Source: Dongia rigui
GTDB taxonomy: Bacteria; Pseudomonadota; Alphaproteobacteria; Dongiales; Dongiaceae
Reading direction: 5' to 3'
Length of the DNA stretch: 64,000 nucleotides
NCBI RefSeq assembly: GCF_034044635.1
Contig: NZ_JAXCLX010000001.1
Span: 1,488,001 to 1,552,000, forward strand
Shown here: positions 24,895 to 33,371 of the stretch, in pieces
Numbering within the stretch: the stretch's first letter is position 1
Layout: every line of letters begins with the position of its first letter
Made by a program: the position numbers and the translations under genes
Notes under the pieces: model-generated
Seen by the model: only the letters and a program-made list of their open reading frames with translations
Told to the model about the DNA's origin: nothing
Databases searched by the model: none

Positions 24895-26073
24895 TCAGCG
24901 CATCTGCGCGGCAATGACCCGGGCACTTAGCGGAACGACCAGAACCAGCGCACCGATCAGGCCGAAGGCGAAGCTGAGGCTGGTCCAGTCGGCAACCGGG
25001 CCGATCGCCGCCGGCCCCACCAGGATGCCGGCATAGCCGATGGTGGTGATGGCAGCGACCGCGTGGCTTGGCGACATCACCTTTTGCGCGCCGGCGGCGG
25101 TATAGAGCACCGGCACGATGTTGGAGGCGCCGAGCCCGATGAGCACGAAGCCGAGCAAGGCGGCTTCGTCGACGGGCGCCAGCACGGCAAGGAGGAAACC
25201 CAGCGTCACGCCGCAGCCGCCCAGCAGCAGAATTCGGGAGCGCCCGAGATGCGCCACGATCCAATCGCCGGCGAAGCGCCCCACGGTCATGGCGATGGCG
25301 AAGGCACTGTAGCCGGTGCCAGCGGCCGTCGCCTCGAAGCCGCGCTGGCTGACCAGGAACTGGCCGCTCCAATCCAGCATCGCCCCTTCGGCGAGGAAGA
25401 TGACGAAACAGAGGAAGCCGATGAAGAGGACGATGCCATGCGGCAGGACGAAGAGCGGTGAACCGCCGCCACCTTCGTTGCCGTAAGCGATGTTGCGCCG
25501 ATGCGCCAGCGCCAGGATGACGATGAGGGCGATGACGATCGCCAAGGTCGCGGTGAAAGGTGCCACACCCAGCGAGAGCAGCAGGCTCATGCTGCCGGCA
25601 CCGGCAAAGCCACCCAGGCTGAAGCAGCCGTGAAAGCCCGACATCAAGGGCCGGTCGGCGCCCTTTTCGACGATCACCGCCTGGATGTTCATCGCCACCT
25701 CGCAGGCACCGACCGCGGCACCGAAGGCAAAGAGCGAGACCGCCATCAGCACGCCGCTGGCAAGAAAACTGAGCGGCAACAGCAGCAGGGCAACAGCCAA
25801 GCCGCACACCAGGATCACCGCACGGCAGCCGAAGCGGGTGGAAAGCGCCCCCGAAATCGGCATGGCGATGATCGACCCGGCACCCAGGCACAGCAGCAGG
25901 AAGCCCAGCCACGTATCGTCAAGCCCGGTGCGCAGCTTGGCGAAGGGGACCAGCGCCGCCCAATTGGCCAGCGTCACGCCAATGAAAAAGAAGGACAGGC
26001 GGGTCGCCAATTGTTCGGGGCGGCCGGGCTTGGCATGGCCGTTCGGGGAAGTCGCGTCGGTCAAGAAAATCAC
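24895..26073 (-). CDS. MFS transporter, YbjJ-like
   Basis: A twelve-segment MFS protein of about 392 residues, with GADRPLMSGFHGCFSLGGFAGA (in part), a signature I associate with the YbjJ group of inner-membrane proteins. The first segment begins near LATRLSFFFIGVTLANWAALV. The start is uncertain: GTG at 26073 gives a sensible length but has no clear ribosome site; a TTG at 26064 is the alternative. Substrate unknown. It is divergent from the DUF1223 gene. Confidence 0.82.
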   Translation of the reverse strand: MIFLTDATSPNGHAKPGRPEQLATRLSFFFIGVTLANWAALVPFAKLRTGLDDTWLGFLLLCLGAGSIIAMPISGALSTRFGCRAVILVCGLAVALLLLPLSFLASGVLMAVSLFAFGAAVGACEVAMNIQAVIVEKGADRPLMSGFHGCFSLGGFAGAGSMSLLLSLGVAPFTATLAIVIALIVILALAHRRNIAYGNEGGGGSPLFVLPHGIVLFIGFLCFVIFLAEGAMLDWSGQFLVSQRGFEATAAGTGYSAFAIAMTVGRFAGDWIVAHLGRSRILLLGGCGVTLGFLLAVLAPVDEAALLGFVLIGLGASNIVPVLYTAAGAQKVMSPSHAVAAITTIGYAGILVGPAAIGPVADWTSLSFAFGLIGALVLVVPLSARVIAAQMR

Positions 26074-26247
26074 ATGGAACGAGGTGGCAGCAGCGGGGCG
26101 CCATCGCCCCGGTGCGGAAGGGGCGCATCTTATGAGCGAAGCGGGCCCCGGATCAACCCAGCGCCAAGCACGGCCCGGGCAAGGCCACGTAACAAAGCCC
26201 GACAACGACACGTAACCGCCATCAGGCATGCATCAGGGAGATTTGCC

Positions 26248-26961
26248 ATGTGGCAAAGGCAGGTGTTTCGGGCGCAAGTGTTGATGGCCCTGGCTTTTGC
26301 GGGGTTGTTCGCTGGCCCGGCCGTGGCCGAGACACGCCCGGTGGTGGTCGAGTTGTTCACCAGCCAGGGCTGTTCGTCCTGCCCGCCGGCGGATGCCAAT
26401 CTGATCCGCTTGATGGACCGGCCGGATATCCTGGCGCTGAGCTTCGCCGTCACCTATTGGAACGATCTGGGTTGGGACGACACATTCTCAAAGCAGGCCT
26501 TCACCGACCGTCAATTCGCCTATGAAGGGCCGCTTGGCCGCCAGAGCGCCTACACGCCGCAGATGGTGATCGATGGGACTGCCGACAGCGTTGGCCATGA
26601 CTTGTCTGAAGTGGAAGCATTGGTCACCCGCGCCGCCGCTGCGCAATCAAGTGAACCAGCGATCGATGTGGCGGGCGAGAAGATCGTCGTCGCGGCTGCG
26701 GCATCGCCGGCACGGGCCGCCGATGTGTGGCTGGTGCGTTACGACCCTGGCATTGCCGAGGTACCCGTGGCGCGCGGCGAGAATCGCCGGCGCGTGCTGC
26801 AGATCGGCCATGCGGTGCGGGAACTGACGCGTCTTGGCACCTGGTCAGGTGCTGCGCTGAGCCTCGATCTGCCGCCGGCGCAGGAAGGGCGTGAATTAGC
26901 CGGCGCCATCCTGGTGCAGGATGGCCCTGGCGGGCACATCCTCGCTGCACGCAAGCTCTAG
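26248..26961 (+). CDS. DUF1223 exported thioredoxin-like protein
   Basis: A 237-residue secreted protein with a signal peptide (about 1-27, ending AVAE) followed by the DUF1223 opening VVVELFTSQGCSSCPPAD. The Cys-x2-Cys pair sits as in thioredoxin-fold oxidoreductases, and SFAVTYWNDLGWDDTFS and AYTPQMVIDG are family hallmarks. Probably a periplasmic thiol-disulfide protein of unknown partner. CAGGGAG lies 7 bases before the ATG. Convergent with the chemoreceptor gene, 8 bases apart. Confidence 0.9.
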   Translation: MWQRQVFRAQVLMALAFAGLFAGPAVAETRPVVVELFTSQGCSSCPPADANLIRLMDRPDILALSFAVTYWNDLGWDDTFSKQAFTDRQFAYEGPLGRQSAYTPQMVIDGTADSVGHDLSEVEALVTRAAAAQSSEPAIDVAGEKIVVAAAASPARAADVWLVRYDPGIAEVPVARGENRRRVLQIGHAVRELTRLGTWSGAALSLDLPPAQEGRELAGAILVQDGPGGHILAARKL

Positions 26962-26969
26962 ATTGATCG

Positions 26970-28685
26970 TCAGCCGGCGCGGATCTGGCGCAGAAAGTCG
27001 CTGACCTGCTGCTGCAGCAACGCGCCATTGCGCGCCAATTCGCTGGCGGCACTCAAGACCTGGGTCGAACCGGCGCTGGTCTGCTGCGAGGCTTCGGTAA
27101 CACCGGCGATATTGGTGGAAACCTCGGTGCTGCCGGTCGCCGCCTGTTGCACGTTCCTGGAAATCTCCTGCGTCGCCGCCCCCTGCTCCTCCACCGCCGA
27201 GGCGATGGTGGTGGCGATTTCCGAGACGCGGCCGATGGTCTGGGTGATGCCCTGGATGGCCTGGGCCGAACTGTCGGTCGAATCCTGGATCGAGCGCACC
27301 TGTTCGGCGATGTCGTCGGTGGCTTTGGCCGTTTGCGTGGCGAGATTCTTCACCTCGGAGGCGACAACGGCGAAGCCCTTGCCGGCATCACCGGCACGGG
27401 CGGCCTCGATGGTCGCGTTAAGCGCCAGCAGGTTGGTCTGGCCGGCAATGTCATTGATGAGCGTCACCACCTCGCCGATCTTCTGCGCGGCGGCTGAGAG
27501 CAGCTGAACTTTGGCATTGGTTTCGTCGGCCTGGGCGACGGCGTCGCCGACGATGCGGGTCGATTCCGTCACCTGGCCGCTGATCTCGTGGATCGAGGCG
27601 GAAAGCTCCTCGGTGGCGGATGCCACGGTTTGGACGTTCTGAGTCATTTCCTCGGCCGCCGCGGAGACGACGCCGGACTGGCGCGAGGTCTCCTCGGCCG
27701 TCGCCGACAAGGTTTGTGCCGTCTTCTGCAGTTCGGTGGCGGCGGCGGTCACGGCGCTGACGACGCCACCCACGCTGGCCTCGAACTTGTCGGCCATCTC
27801 CAGCATGGAACGGCGCCGTTCGGCTTCGGCGCGGGCCTTCGCCTCTTCCTGTTCGGCGCGCAGGCGATCGGCCTCGATCATGTTGTCCTTGAAGACCTGG
27901 ATGGCGGCTGCCATGGATCCCAATTCGTTGCGGCGGTCGGTATAGGGAATGGCGACCTGCTTGTTGCCGCCGGCAAGATCACCCATGGCGCGGACAACGC
28001 GCTGGATCGGCTTCACGACGCCGGCCATGGCAAAGATGATGAGACCGGCAACGAGCAAGATCAGCGCGCCCACCAGGCCAGCGACGGTCCACCAGGTGCT
28101 GGCATAGGTCGCGTCGTTGTCATCGTTGACGCCGTCCGCATCGCCATTGTTGTCATCGATGAGGCCGTCAAGTTCGGTGCCGACTTCATCGTAGATCTTT
28201 TTCATCTCGCCGCGAAACAGGGCGCCGGCTTCATCGTCCTTGCTGGCACGCGACAACGCCACAAATTTTTCATTCAGCTGCTCATAGGTTTCGAAGCCGC
28301 CGGTGATTTTATCGAGGGTCGCCTTTTCGCCGGCGAGATCGGCCGCATCCGAGGCAGCGGCGGTGTCTCCGGTGAGGGTCGCCTCATATTTCTTCGCCCA
28401 TTCGTCGAAGGTGGCACCGGCCGCGGTGATGTCCTTTTCGGCCGTGTCCTGCTCGGCATCGGTCGAGGCCATCAGATGCTCGGCGCCGGCGATGCGCAGA
28501 TCGCCGAAGGCGACATTCATTTCCTCGGCCGCCTGGATGCCCGGCAGAATATCGTCATAGAGCGTGTTGGCGCCGTCATTGAGGGTCTTGATGCTTGTCA
28601 TCACGATGCCGCCCACAGCGAGCGACAGCAGCAGGACTGCCGATGAAACAGCCAGCAAGGCGGTACGAATGGTGAGCGACTTCAT
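26970..28685 (-). CDS. Methyl-accepting chemotaxis protein (4HB sensor)
   Basis: A 571-residue chemoreceptor. Segment 1 spans about residues 7-30, a periplasmic four-helix-bundle sensor about 31-195, segment 2 about 199-222, HAMP about 222-275, then the coiled-coil signalling domain with the conserved hairpin tip [20 protein letters not shown] (in part). No C-terminal CheR/CheB tether pentapeptide is present. Just before segment 2 is an acidic loop, [15 protein letters not shown] (177-191), like calcium-binding DxDxDG loops. No che genes are adjacent, so it feeds a distant pathway. Confidence 0.93.
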   Translation of the reverse strand: MKSLTIRTALLAVSSAVLLLSLAVGGIVMTSIKTLNDGANTLYDDILPGIQAAEEMNVAFGDLRIAGAEHLMASTDAEQDTAEKDITAAGATFDEWAKKYEATLTGDTAAASDAADLAGEKATLDKITGGFETYEQLNEKFVALSRASKDDEAGALFRGEMKKIYDEVGTELDGLIDDNNGDADGVNDDNDATYASTWWTVAGLVGALILLVAGLIIFAMAGVVKPIQRVVRAMGDLAGGNKQVAIPYTDRRNELGSMAAAIQVFKDNMIEADRLRAEQEEAKARAEAERRRSMLEMADKFEASVGGVVSAVTAAATELQKTAQTLSATAEETSRQSGVVSAAAEEMTQNVQTVASATEELSASIHEISGQVTESTRIVGDAVAQADETNAKVQLLSAAAQKIGEVVTLINDIAGQTNLLALNATIEAARAGDAGKGFAVVASEVKNLATQTAKATDDIAEQVRSIQDSTDSSAQAIQGITQTIGRVSEIATTIASAVEEQGAATQEISRNVQQAATGSTEVSTNIAGVTEASQQTSAGSTQVLSAASELARNGALLQQQVSDFLRQIRAG

Positions 28686-28867
28686 GAGCGTGACCTCAGG
28701 GACGAAAGAATGAATGCTCAGGGGGATTTACCACTAAATATCTAAGGTTCTGTTAAATACATGGGTTTCGTTCAGTTCAAATCAGGACAGCAGACCCAAA
28801 AGTGCCACATAACCTCCATATCTTGGCGGCCCTCACATCGACACCGCGTTAACCGCCCAGGGCTGCC

Positions 28868-30136
28868 ATGACGACGAAGATACTGAACGGCACGAAGATC
28901 ACGGCGCAGATGATGCCGCCACCTTTACCGCTGGCCTGGGTGCCGCTGGCCAACGCCACCGGCACGGTCGACGCCCTGCATCACGCGCATTACCGCGCCA
29001 TCTGGCAAAGTCGGGGAATTTTCGATCGTCTGATGATCGTGGCGCTGCTGGCCCTGTGGCCGGTCTTCACGCTGGTGCGCATCATCCTCGCGACCGTTCC
29101 CCATGCCGGCATGGCACGGGCGGCAAGCGGCAAGGGCATCCTGCGCCAGGCCTGGGAGCAACTGGTGCTGGCGGCACGGTTCGGCTTTCGGCCGGACTAT
29201 TACTACAAGCTGGAACTCTATCTGCCGCAATGCTATGCGCGCGCCGCCGGCTATGTGCATCGCTTTGCGACCAAGGACACGCTCTATCGTCTGTTGAAAC
29301 CGCCTGCTGGCACAACGACCCCGCTCAGCGACAAAGTCGGCTTTGCCCAATATGCCGCCAGCAAGGGCATCAAGGTGGCCCCGGTGATTGCGGCCTTTGC
29401 GAAGGGTCGCATCGTCGGCACCAGCCGCGACCTGCCGCCCAAAGATCTGTTCATCAAGCGCACGCGCGGGCGGGGTGGCAGCCGGGCCGAACTATGGCGC
29501 TATGCCGATGGCCGCTATCGGCACCAGGATGGGTTGGAATGCGACGCGGCGGGCCTGCTGTCGCGTCTTTCGACACTGTCAAAGCGCGAACCCTATCTGG
29601 TGCAGGAGCGCTTGGTGAACGACCCGGCCTTGCGCGACCTCGCCCAGGATGCCTTGGCCACCGTGCGCGTCGTGACGGCGATCAACGAGGAGGGTGCCGC
29701 GGAAGCCATTCGCGCGGTCTTTCGCATGCCGAGCCGCAAGGGCAGCATCGTCGACAATTATCATGCCGGCGGCATTGCCGCGGCCGTCGATCTGACGACC
29801 GGCAGGTTGGGTGCCGCGACAGACAAGGGTTTCCTGAAAAGCGTCGGCTGGGTCGACCGGCATCCGGTTTCGGGCGCCCTGATCAAGGACCGTGTCCTGC
29901 CGCACTGGCCGGAGATGTTGGCCTTGGTCCTCGATGCCCATCAAGCCTTCGCCGACCGCGCCATCATCGGCTGGGACGTGGCGCTGACCGACCAGGGTCT
30001 CGTCATCATCGAAGGCAACGCCGCCTCCGACACCGATATCATCCAGCGCTGCCACCGGGCACCGCTCAGCGAGACGCGCTACCCCGATCTCATGTACTGG
30101 CACATCATGCGCGCGGGCCGGCTCGACCAGCCTTAG
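28868..30136 (+). CDS. Sugar-transfer-associated ATP-grasp protein
   Basis: A 422-residue protein. A hydrophobic stretch at about residues 54-76 (DRLMIVALLALWPVFTLVRII, in part) precedes an ATP-grasp fold of the ATPgrasp_ST type: KDLFIKRTRGRGGSRAEL for nucleotide binding, EPYLVQERLVNDPALRDLAQDALATVRVVT (in part), and the metal-binding GLVIIEGNAASDTDIIQ. This family is found in polysaccharide gene clusters, but no glycosyltransferase is adjacent. It is divergent from the chemoreceptor gene. A ligase joining a carboxylate to an amine is the expected chemistry; the substrate is unknown. Confidence 0.85.
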   Translation: MTTKILNGTKITAQMMPPPLPLAWVPLANATGTVDALHHAHYRAIWQSRGIFDRLMIVALLALWPVFTLVRIILATVPHAGMARAASGKGILRQAWEQLVLAARFGFRPDYYYKLELYLPQCYARAAGYVHRFATKDTLYRLLKPPAGTTTPLSDKVGFAQYAASKGIKVAPVIAAFAKGRIVGTSRDLPPKDLFIKRTRGRGGSRAELWRYADGRYRHQDGLECDAAGLLSRLSTLSKREPYLVQERLVNDPALRDLAQDALATVRVVTAINEEGAAEAIRAVFRMPSRKGSIVDNYHAGGIAAAVDLTTGRLGAATDKGFLKSVGWVDRHPVSGALIKDRVLPHWPEMLALVLDAHQAFADRAIIGWDVALTDQGLVIIEGNAASDTDIIQRCHRAPLSETRYPDLMYWHIMRAGRLDQP

Positions 30137-30149
30137 GCGCGCTGGGCGC

Positions 30150-30560
30150 CTACATCGGCTTTTCGCAGTTCACCATCCAGGGAATGCCGAACTTGTCGGT
30201 GAACATGGCGAAGGCATGCGACCAGAAGGTCTCGGCGAGCGGCATGGTCACCTTCCCGCCCGCGCCGAGCTCGTTATAGATCCGCGTCGCCTCGGCCGGC
30301 GTGTCGACATTCAGCGACACCATCATGCCCTGGGTCTGGCACTCCATGCCTTCCGGGCTGTCGGAGGCCATCAGCACCTGGTCGCCGATGACAAGGCGCG
30401 TATGCGCAATGCGCGCGAGGCCGGTGGGTGAGCATTGGTCGCGCATCGGCGTTTCGCCATTGGTCAGCATCATGACGATCTTGCCGCGCAGGACCTTGGC
30501 ATAGAACTCGAACGCCTCGCGGGCATTGCCGTGAAAGGTCAGATAGGGGTTGAGCTTCAT
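30150..30560 (-). CDS. VOC-family (PhnB-like) protein
   Basis: A 136-residue vicinal-oxygen-chelate protein of the PhnB/3-demethylubiquinone-methyltransferase-like subgroup: MKLNPYLTFHGNAREAFEFYA, HTRLVIGDQVLMASDS and WSHAFAMFTDKFGIPWMVN (the last near-invariant in this group). GGGAG precedes a pair of ATG codons; I use the inner one at 30560, the outer at 30563 being equally possible. It follows the DUF1428 gene by 77 bases on the same strand and likely shares its promoter. Function unknown. Confidence 0.87.
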   Translation of the reverse strand: MKLNPYLTFHGNAREAFEFYAKVLRGKIVMMLTNGETPMRDQCSPTGLARIAHTRLVIGDQVLMASDSPEGMECQTQGMMVSLNVDTPAEATRIYNELGAGGKVTMPLAETFWSHAFAMFTDKFGIPWMVNCEKPM

Positions 30561-30637
30561 CATCGTCTCCCATTTAGCGGTCTTGTTGCAGGATTGCCGC
30601 GCGGCGGCGCTTAGAAGCAGCAGCATCGTGAATCGGA

Positions 30638-30994
30638 TCAGCCCGCGACGAGGAGCTTGAAGCCACCCATGCACATGCGCTTCACGTCGAAGGGCAGCTT
30701 CGACATGTCCATGCCGGACGTCAGCGGATCCTTGAAGAATTCGGCATTGACCTTGTCGCGATGCGCCTTCGATTTGAAGACCATCCAGGAGAAGATCACG
30801 GTCTCGCCTTTTTTTATCTTGGCAAGCTTTGGGAAGGGAACGGCGTATGTGACATCAAGATCGTCGCCGACATATTCGTAGACCTCCAGCGCACCATGCT
30901 TCTTGAAGATCTTGGCCGTCTTGCGGGCGAGTTTCTGATAGGCGGCGAGGTTCTTCTTCGGCACGGGCAGCACGAAAGCTTCGATGTAACGCAT
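30638..30994 (-). CDS. DUF1428 protein
   Basis: A 118-residue ferredoxin-like-fold protein of the DUF1428 family: MRYIEAFVLPVPKKNLAAY, ALEVYEYVGDD, VIFSWMVFKSKAHRD and a C-terminal MSKLPFDVKRMCMGGFKLLV (in part), which is the family signature. Related to dimeric alpha-beta barrel proteins but without known activity. It is preceded by a good sigma70-type promoter whose -10 overlaps a palindrome (31066-31095), so it is probably regulated, perhaps by the TetR protein encoded 120 bases upstream. Confidence 0.9.
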   Translation of the reverse strand: MRYIEAFVLPVPKKNLAAYQKLARKTAKIFKKHGALEVYEYVGDDLDVTYAVPFPKLAKIKKGETVIFSWMVFKSKAHRDKVNAEFFKDPLTSGMDMSKLPFDVKRMCMGGFKLLVAG

Positions 30995-31065
30995 CGTTTC
31001 CTCCGACTTGGGTTTGGGCGGTCTGTTGCACGTCCGCGGTCGGCGGCCTGCCGCTGCGATAAAAG

Positions 31066-31095
31066 GTTGATATCAACATATTGACCGGTTGTCAA
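31066..31095 (-). promoter_or_regulatory. Promoter and operator of the DUF1428-VOC unit
   Basis: On the minus strand TTGACA (31095-31090) is separated by 17 bases from TATCAA (31072-31067), a good sigma70 match. The perfect palindrome GTTGATATCAAC (31066-31077) covers the -10, and TTGAC-N5-GTCAA (31081-31095) covers the -35. This is a natural place for a repressor such as the neighbouring TetR protein. Confidence 0.6.
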
Positions 31096-31114
31096 ACGTC
31101 GCGCGGGGACAAAA

Positions 31115-31750
31115 CTACTGCGCGACGATCTGATCGACGAGCCCGGCCCAGGGACGCAGGCGCTTTGCCGTCTCGATCAGGGCGTCGCCTTCTTGCCGCG
31201 GCTGCGCGATGGCCGCACGCACGATGGCCGCGATCAGCTGCATGGTGAGAAACGCGGCGCGGTCGCGTTCGTCGCGCTGCCGCTTGGCGCTTTTCAGGCG
31301 GTGCAGCAGATCGGCCAGCTGTTCGCCATGGGCACGGCAATCGGCGGCGTCGATTTCCTGCAGCGCCTTGTCGGCCAAGGTCGCCGACCAGATGTCGCGC
31401 ATCACCGGCTCCGCGCAGAACATGCGGTAATAGCCGTCGAGTGTCGCAACGAGCGCCGCTTCAAGATGGGCAGGCTCCGTGACGCCAGCGAAGATCGCCG
31501 CCACGCAGGCCTGCCCTTCGGCGTTATAGCGCTCGGCCAACGTCCCGATGATGGCGGCCTTGTCAGGGAAGTATTGGTAGAGCGAGCCGATCGAGATGCC
31601 GGCCTCAGCCGCGATGTCGCTCATGCGCAGCGCATCGCTGCCTGATGCCGCGATGCGCGCCTGCGCGATCGACAAGATCAGCTCGACCCGCTCCTTGGCC
31701 CGGGCCTGCGTCGGCTGGCGCCGTCCTGCCGTCGTCATCGCGTCGCTCAT
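31115..31750 (-). CDS. TetR-family regulator
   Basis: A 211-residue TetR repressor: N-terminal helix-turn-helix with MSDIAAEAGISIGSLYQYFPDK (in part) and a helical ligand domain with conserved Trp/Cys positions in the middle. It lies between the leftward DUF1428-VOC unit and the rightward cytochrome c-DUF1772 unit. Two copies of AATATGAG and an inverted CTCATATT occur in the spacer to the cytochrome gene, so it likely controls that unit and itself; the palindrome before DUF1428 differs in sequence. Confidence 0.92.
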   Translation of the reverse strand: MSDAMTTAGRRQPTQARAKERVELILSIAQARIAASGSDALRMSDIAAEAGISIGSLYQYFPDKAAIIGTLAERYNAEGQACVAAIFAGVTEPAHLEAALVATLDGYYRMFCAEPVMRDIWSATLADKALQEIDAADCRAHGEQLADLLHRLKSAKRQRDERDRAAFLTMQLIAAIVRAAIAQPRQEGDALIETAKRLRPWAGLVDQIVAQ

Positions 31751-31781
31751 CGCCCGTCTCCAGATTCTGCTTGCCGGGAAT

Positions 31782-31827
31782 AATATGAGGGTTTATCACT
31801 TTCTGCAATATGAGGATTGCTCATATT
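31782..31827. promoter_or_regulatory. Candidate TetR operator (AATATGAG repeats)
   Basis: AATATGAG occurs at 31782-31789 and 31807-31814; the second pairs with CTCATATT (31820-31827) as an 8-bp inverted repeat with a 5-base spacer. It lies between the TetR start (31750) and the cytochrome c start (31840), where binding would block both promoters. Confidence 0.6.
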
Positions 31828-31839
31828 TTGGAGAGACTG

Positions 31840-32211
31840 ATGAAACGGGCGTTTTTGGCGGCAATCTTGTTCCTTTTCATGGCCTTGCAGGCGCCGTCGG
31901 CTGAAGCGGCGGGCAATCCGGCGCGCGGCGCCGCGCTTTACGCCGAGGATTGCAGCGCCTGTCACGCGGCAGACACGGACCAGCGCGGGCCGCATCATCG
32001 CGGCCTGTTCAGCCGGCAAGCCGGCTCGGTCCCCGGCTTCGATTATTCGGATGCCTTGCGCGGTGCAGGCTTTATCTGGAGCGACCAATTGCTCGATGCC
32101 TGGCTTGCCGACCCCGAAGCCCTGCTGCCGGGCCAGGACATGAATGTCTCGGTCGAGGACGCACAAGACCGGGCCGACCTCATCGCCTATCTCAAAACCC
32201 TGCAACCTTGA
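31840..32211 (+). CDS. Exported class I cytochrome c
   Basis: A 123-residue periplasmic cytochrome with a signal peptide (about 1-23, ending AEAA), haem site Cys38-Ser-Ala-Cys41-His42 and axial Met101 in LPGQDMNVSV, typical of the small c-type electron carriers related to cytochrome c2 and c550. The ATG at 31840 follows GGAGAG by 5 bases. It precedes a DUF1772 membrane protein by 17 bases, so the two may form a redox unit under the divergent TetR regulator. Confidence 0.9.
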   Translation: MKRAFLAAILFLFMALQAPSAEAAGNPARGAALYAEDCSACHAADTDQRGPHHRGLFSRQAGSVPGFDYSDALRGAGFIWSDQLLDAWLADPEALLPGQDMNVSVEDAQDRADLIAYLKTLQP

Positions 32212-32228
32212 ACGGGTGGATAACGACC

Positions 32229-32714
32229 ATGTTGGATTGGCTCACCACATCCCTCACCTTTCTGCTGGCCCTGGGGTCCGGCCTGATCGCCGGTGTGTTC
32301 TTCGCATTCTCGAGTTTTGTCATGGGCGCGCTCGGCCGCTTGCCGGCAGCCCAGGGCATCGCCGCGATGCAATCGATCAATGTCGTCGTCATCAATCCGA
32401 TCTTCCTCGGCGTCTTCATGGGCACGGCCTTGCTGGCGTTGCTGGTGGCGGGGTATGCGCTCAGCCACCTGTCGATGCCAGGCATGGGCTATGTCGCCTT
32501 GGGGAGCGTGCTCTACGTGATCGGCAGCTTCGCCGTCACTGTCTTCGGCAATGTGCCGCTGAACGAGGCGCTGGTCCCGCTCCAACCCGACAGCGCCGAT
32601 GCCGCCCTGTTCTGGCCCCGCTATCTCAAGGATTGGGTCATGTGGAACCATGTGCGGACCGTGGCGTCGCTCGCGGCCAGCGGCGCCTTCATCTGGGCCA
32701 TGCGGACCCTGTAG
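32229..32714 (+). CDS. DUF1772 membrane protein (anthrone oxygenase-like)
   Basis: A 161-residue protein with four predicted transmembrane segments: LTFLLALGSGLIAGVFFAFS, NPIFLGVFMGTALLALLVAG, MGYVALGSVLYVIGSFAVTV and a C-terminal segment, plus the conserved NVPLNEAL and WNHVRT motifs of DUF1772. Some family members act on anthrones; most are uncharacterised. Cotranscribed with a cytochrome c, it may be a membrane redox partner (inference). Convergent with alkB, 18 bases apart. Confidence 0.87.
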   Translation: MLDWLTTSLTFLLALGSGLIAGVFFAFSSFVMGALGRLPAAQGIAAMQSINVVVINPIFLGVFMGTALLALLVAGYALSHLSMPGMGYVALGSVLYVIGSFAVTVFGNVPLNEALVPLQPDSADAALFWPRYLKDWVMWNHVRTVASLAASGAFIWAMRTL

Positions 32715-32732
32715 CTGGCGCCAGTGCCGTCC

Positions 32733-33371
32733 TTAAGAACCCTGCCGACGGAAGGTGAGGTTGAAGCGGAGATTGCCGGTGAGCGGATGATCCGCCGATT
32801 TGAGCGGGGCGATACCGTGAAAGCGCAGCCGGGACGGACCGCCCCAGACGACGACATCGCCATGGTAGAGTGCATAACGCCGGGTCTTGTCGCCGCGCGC
32901 CAAGCCGCCCCACAGGAATGTGGCGGGGACGCCGAGGGAGATGGAAACGATGGGATGCGCAAAATCGCCCTCGTCCCGGTCCTGGTGCAAGGTCAGCCTT
33001 GTTCCGGGGGTGTAGCGGTTGACCAGGCAGACATCCGGATTGAACTGGGCATAGCCGGCGGCCTGCGCCGCTTCCCGCCCGAGATCGAGGAAGGAAGACG
33101 GCATCGCCGGCCAGGCCCGACCCGTGTCGGGATCAACCGCGTCATAGCGATAGCCGCGCCGGTCCGAGACCCAGCCATAGGCGCCGCAATTGGTCATCGC
33201 GACCGACATGCGAAAGCCGCCCGGCGTCACCAGATGGCGAAAGGGTGCCGCCTTTGCCACCGCCTCGATCGCCGCGATGAGCGGCACGGCCTTCTCCAGC
33301 GCAAAGCCGCGCAGGAGCCAGGCGCCGTCGTCGAGCTGTTCGGTGCTGTCGGAGAAAAGGTCCTGGATCAT
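32733..33371 (-). CDS. alkB: DNA oxidative demethylase AlkB
   Basis: A 212-residue Fe(II)/2-oxoglutarate dioxygenase that removes 1-methyladenine and 3-methylcytosine damage. Iron ligands His129 and Asp131 (LTLHQDRDE) and His185 (RLRFHGIAPL) are present, with the 2-oxoglutarate-binding Arg202 in NLRFNLTFR and substrate-loop MTNCGAYGWVSDRRGYRY (in part), a bacterial AlkB hallmark. Its ATG overlaps the stop of the oxygenase gene (ATGA), making it third in the ada operon. Confidence 0.95.
   Translation of the reverse strand: MIQDLFSDSTEQLDDGAWLLRGFALEKAVPLIAAIEAVAKAAPFRHLVTPGGFRMSVAMTNCGAYGWVSDRRGYRYDAVDPDTGRAWPAMPSSFLDLGREAAQAAGYAQFNPDVCLVNRYTPGTRLTLHQDRDEGDFAHPIVSISLGVPATFLWGGLARGDKTRRYALYHGDVVVWGGPSRLRFHGIAPLKSADHPLTGNLRFNLTFRRQGS

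Noticed and set aside
25501-26247. Upstream extension of the DUF1223 frame
   Set aside because: The extension lies antisense to the MFS gene; the signal peptide begins at 26248.
27588-28646. 352-codon plus-strand frame opposite the chemoreceptor
   Set aside because: Gly/His-rich antisense translation over a clear receptor gene.
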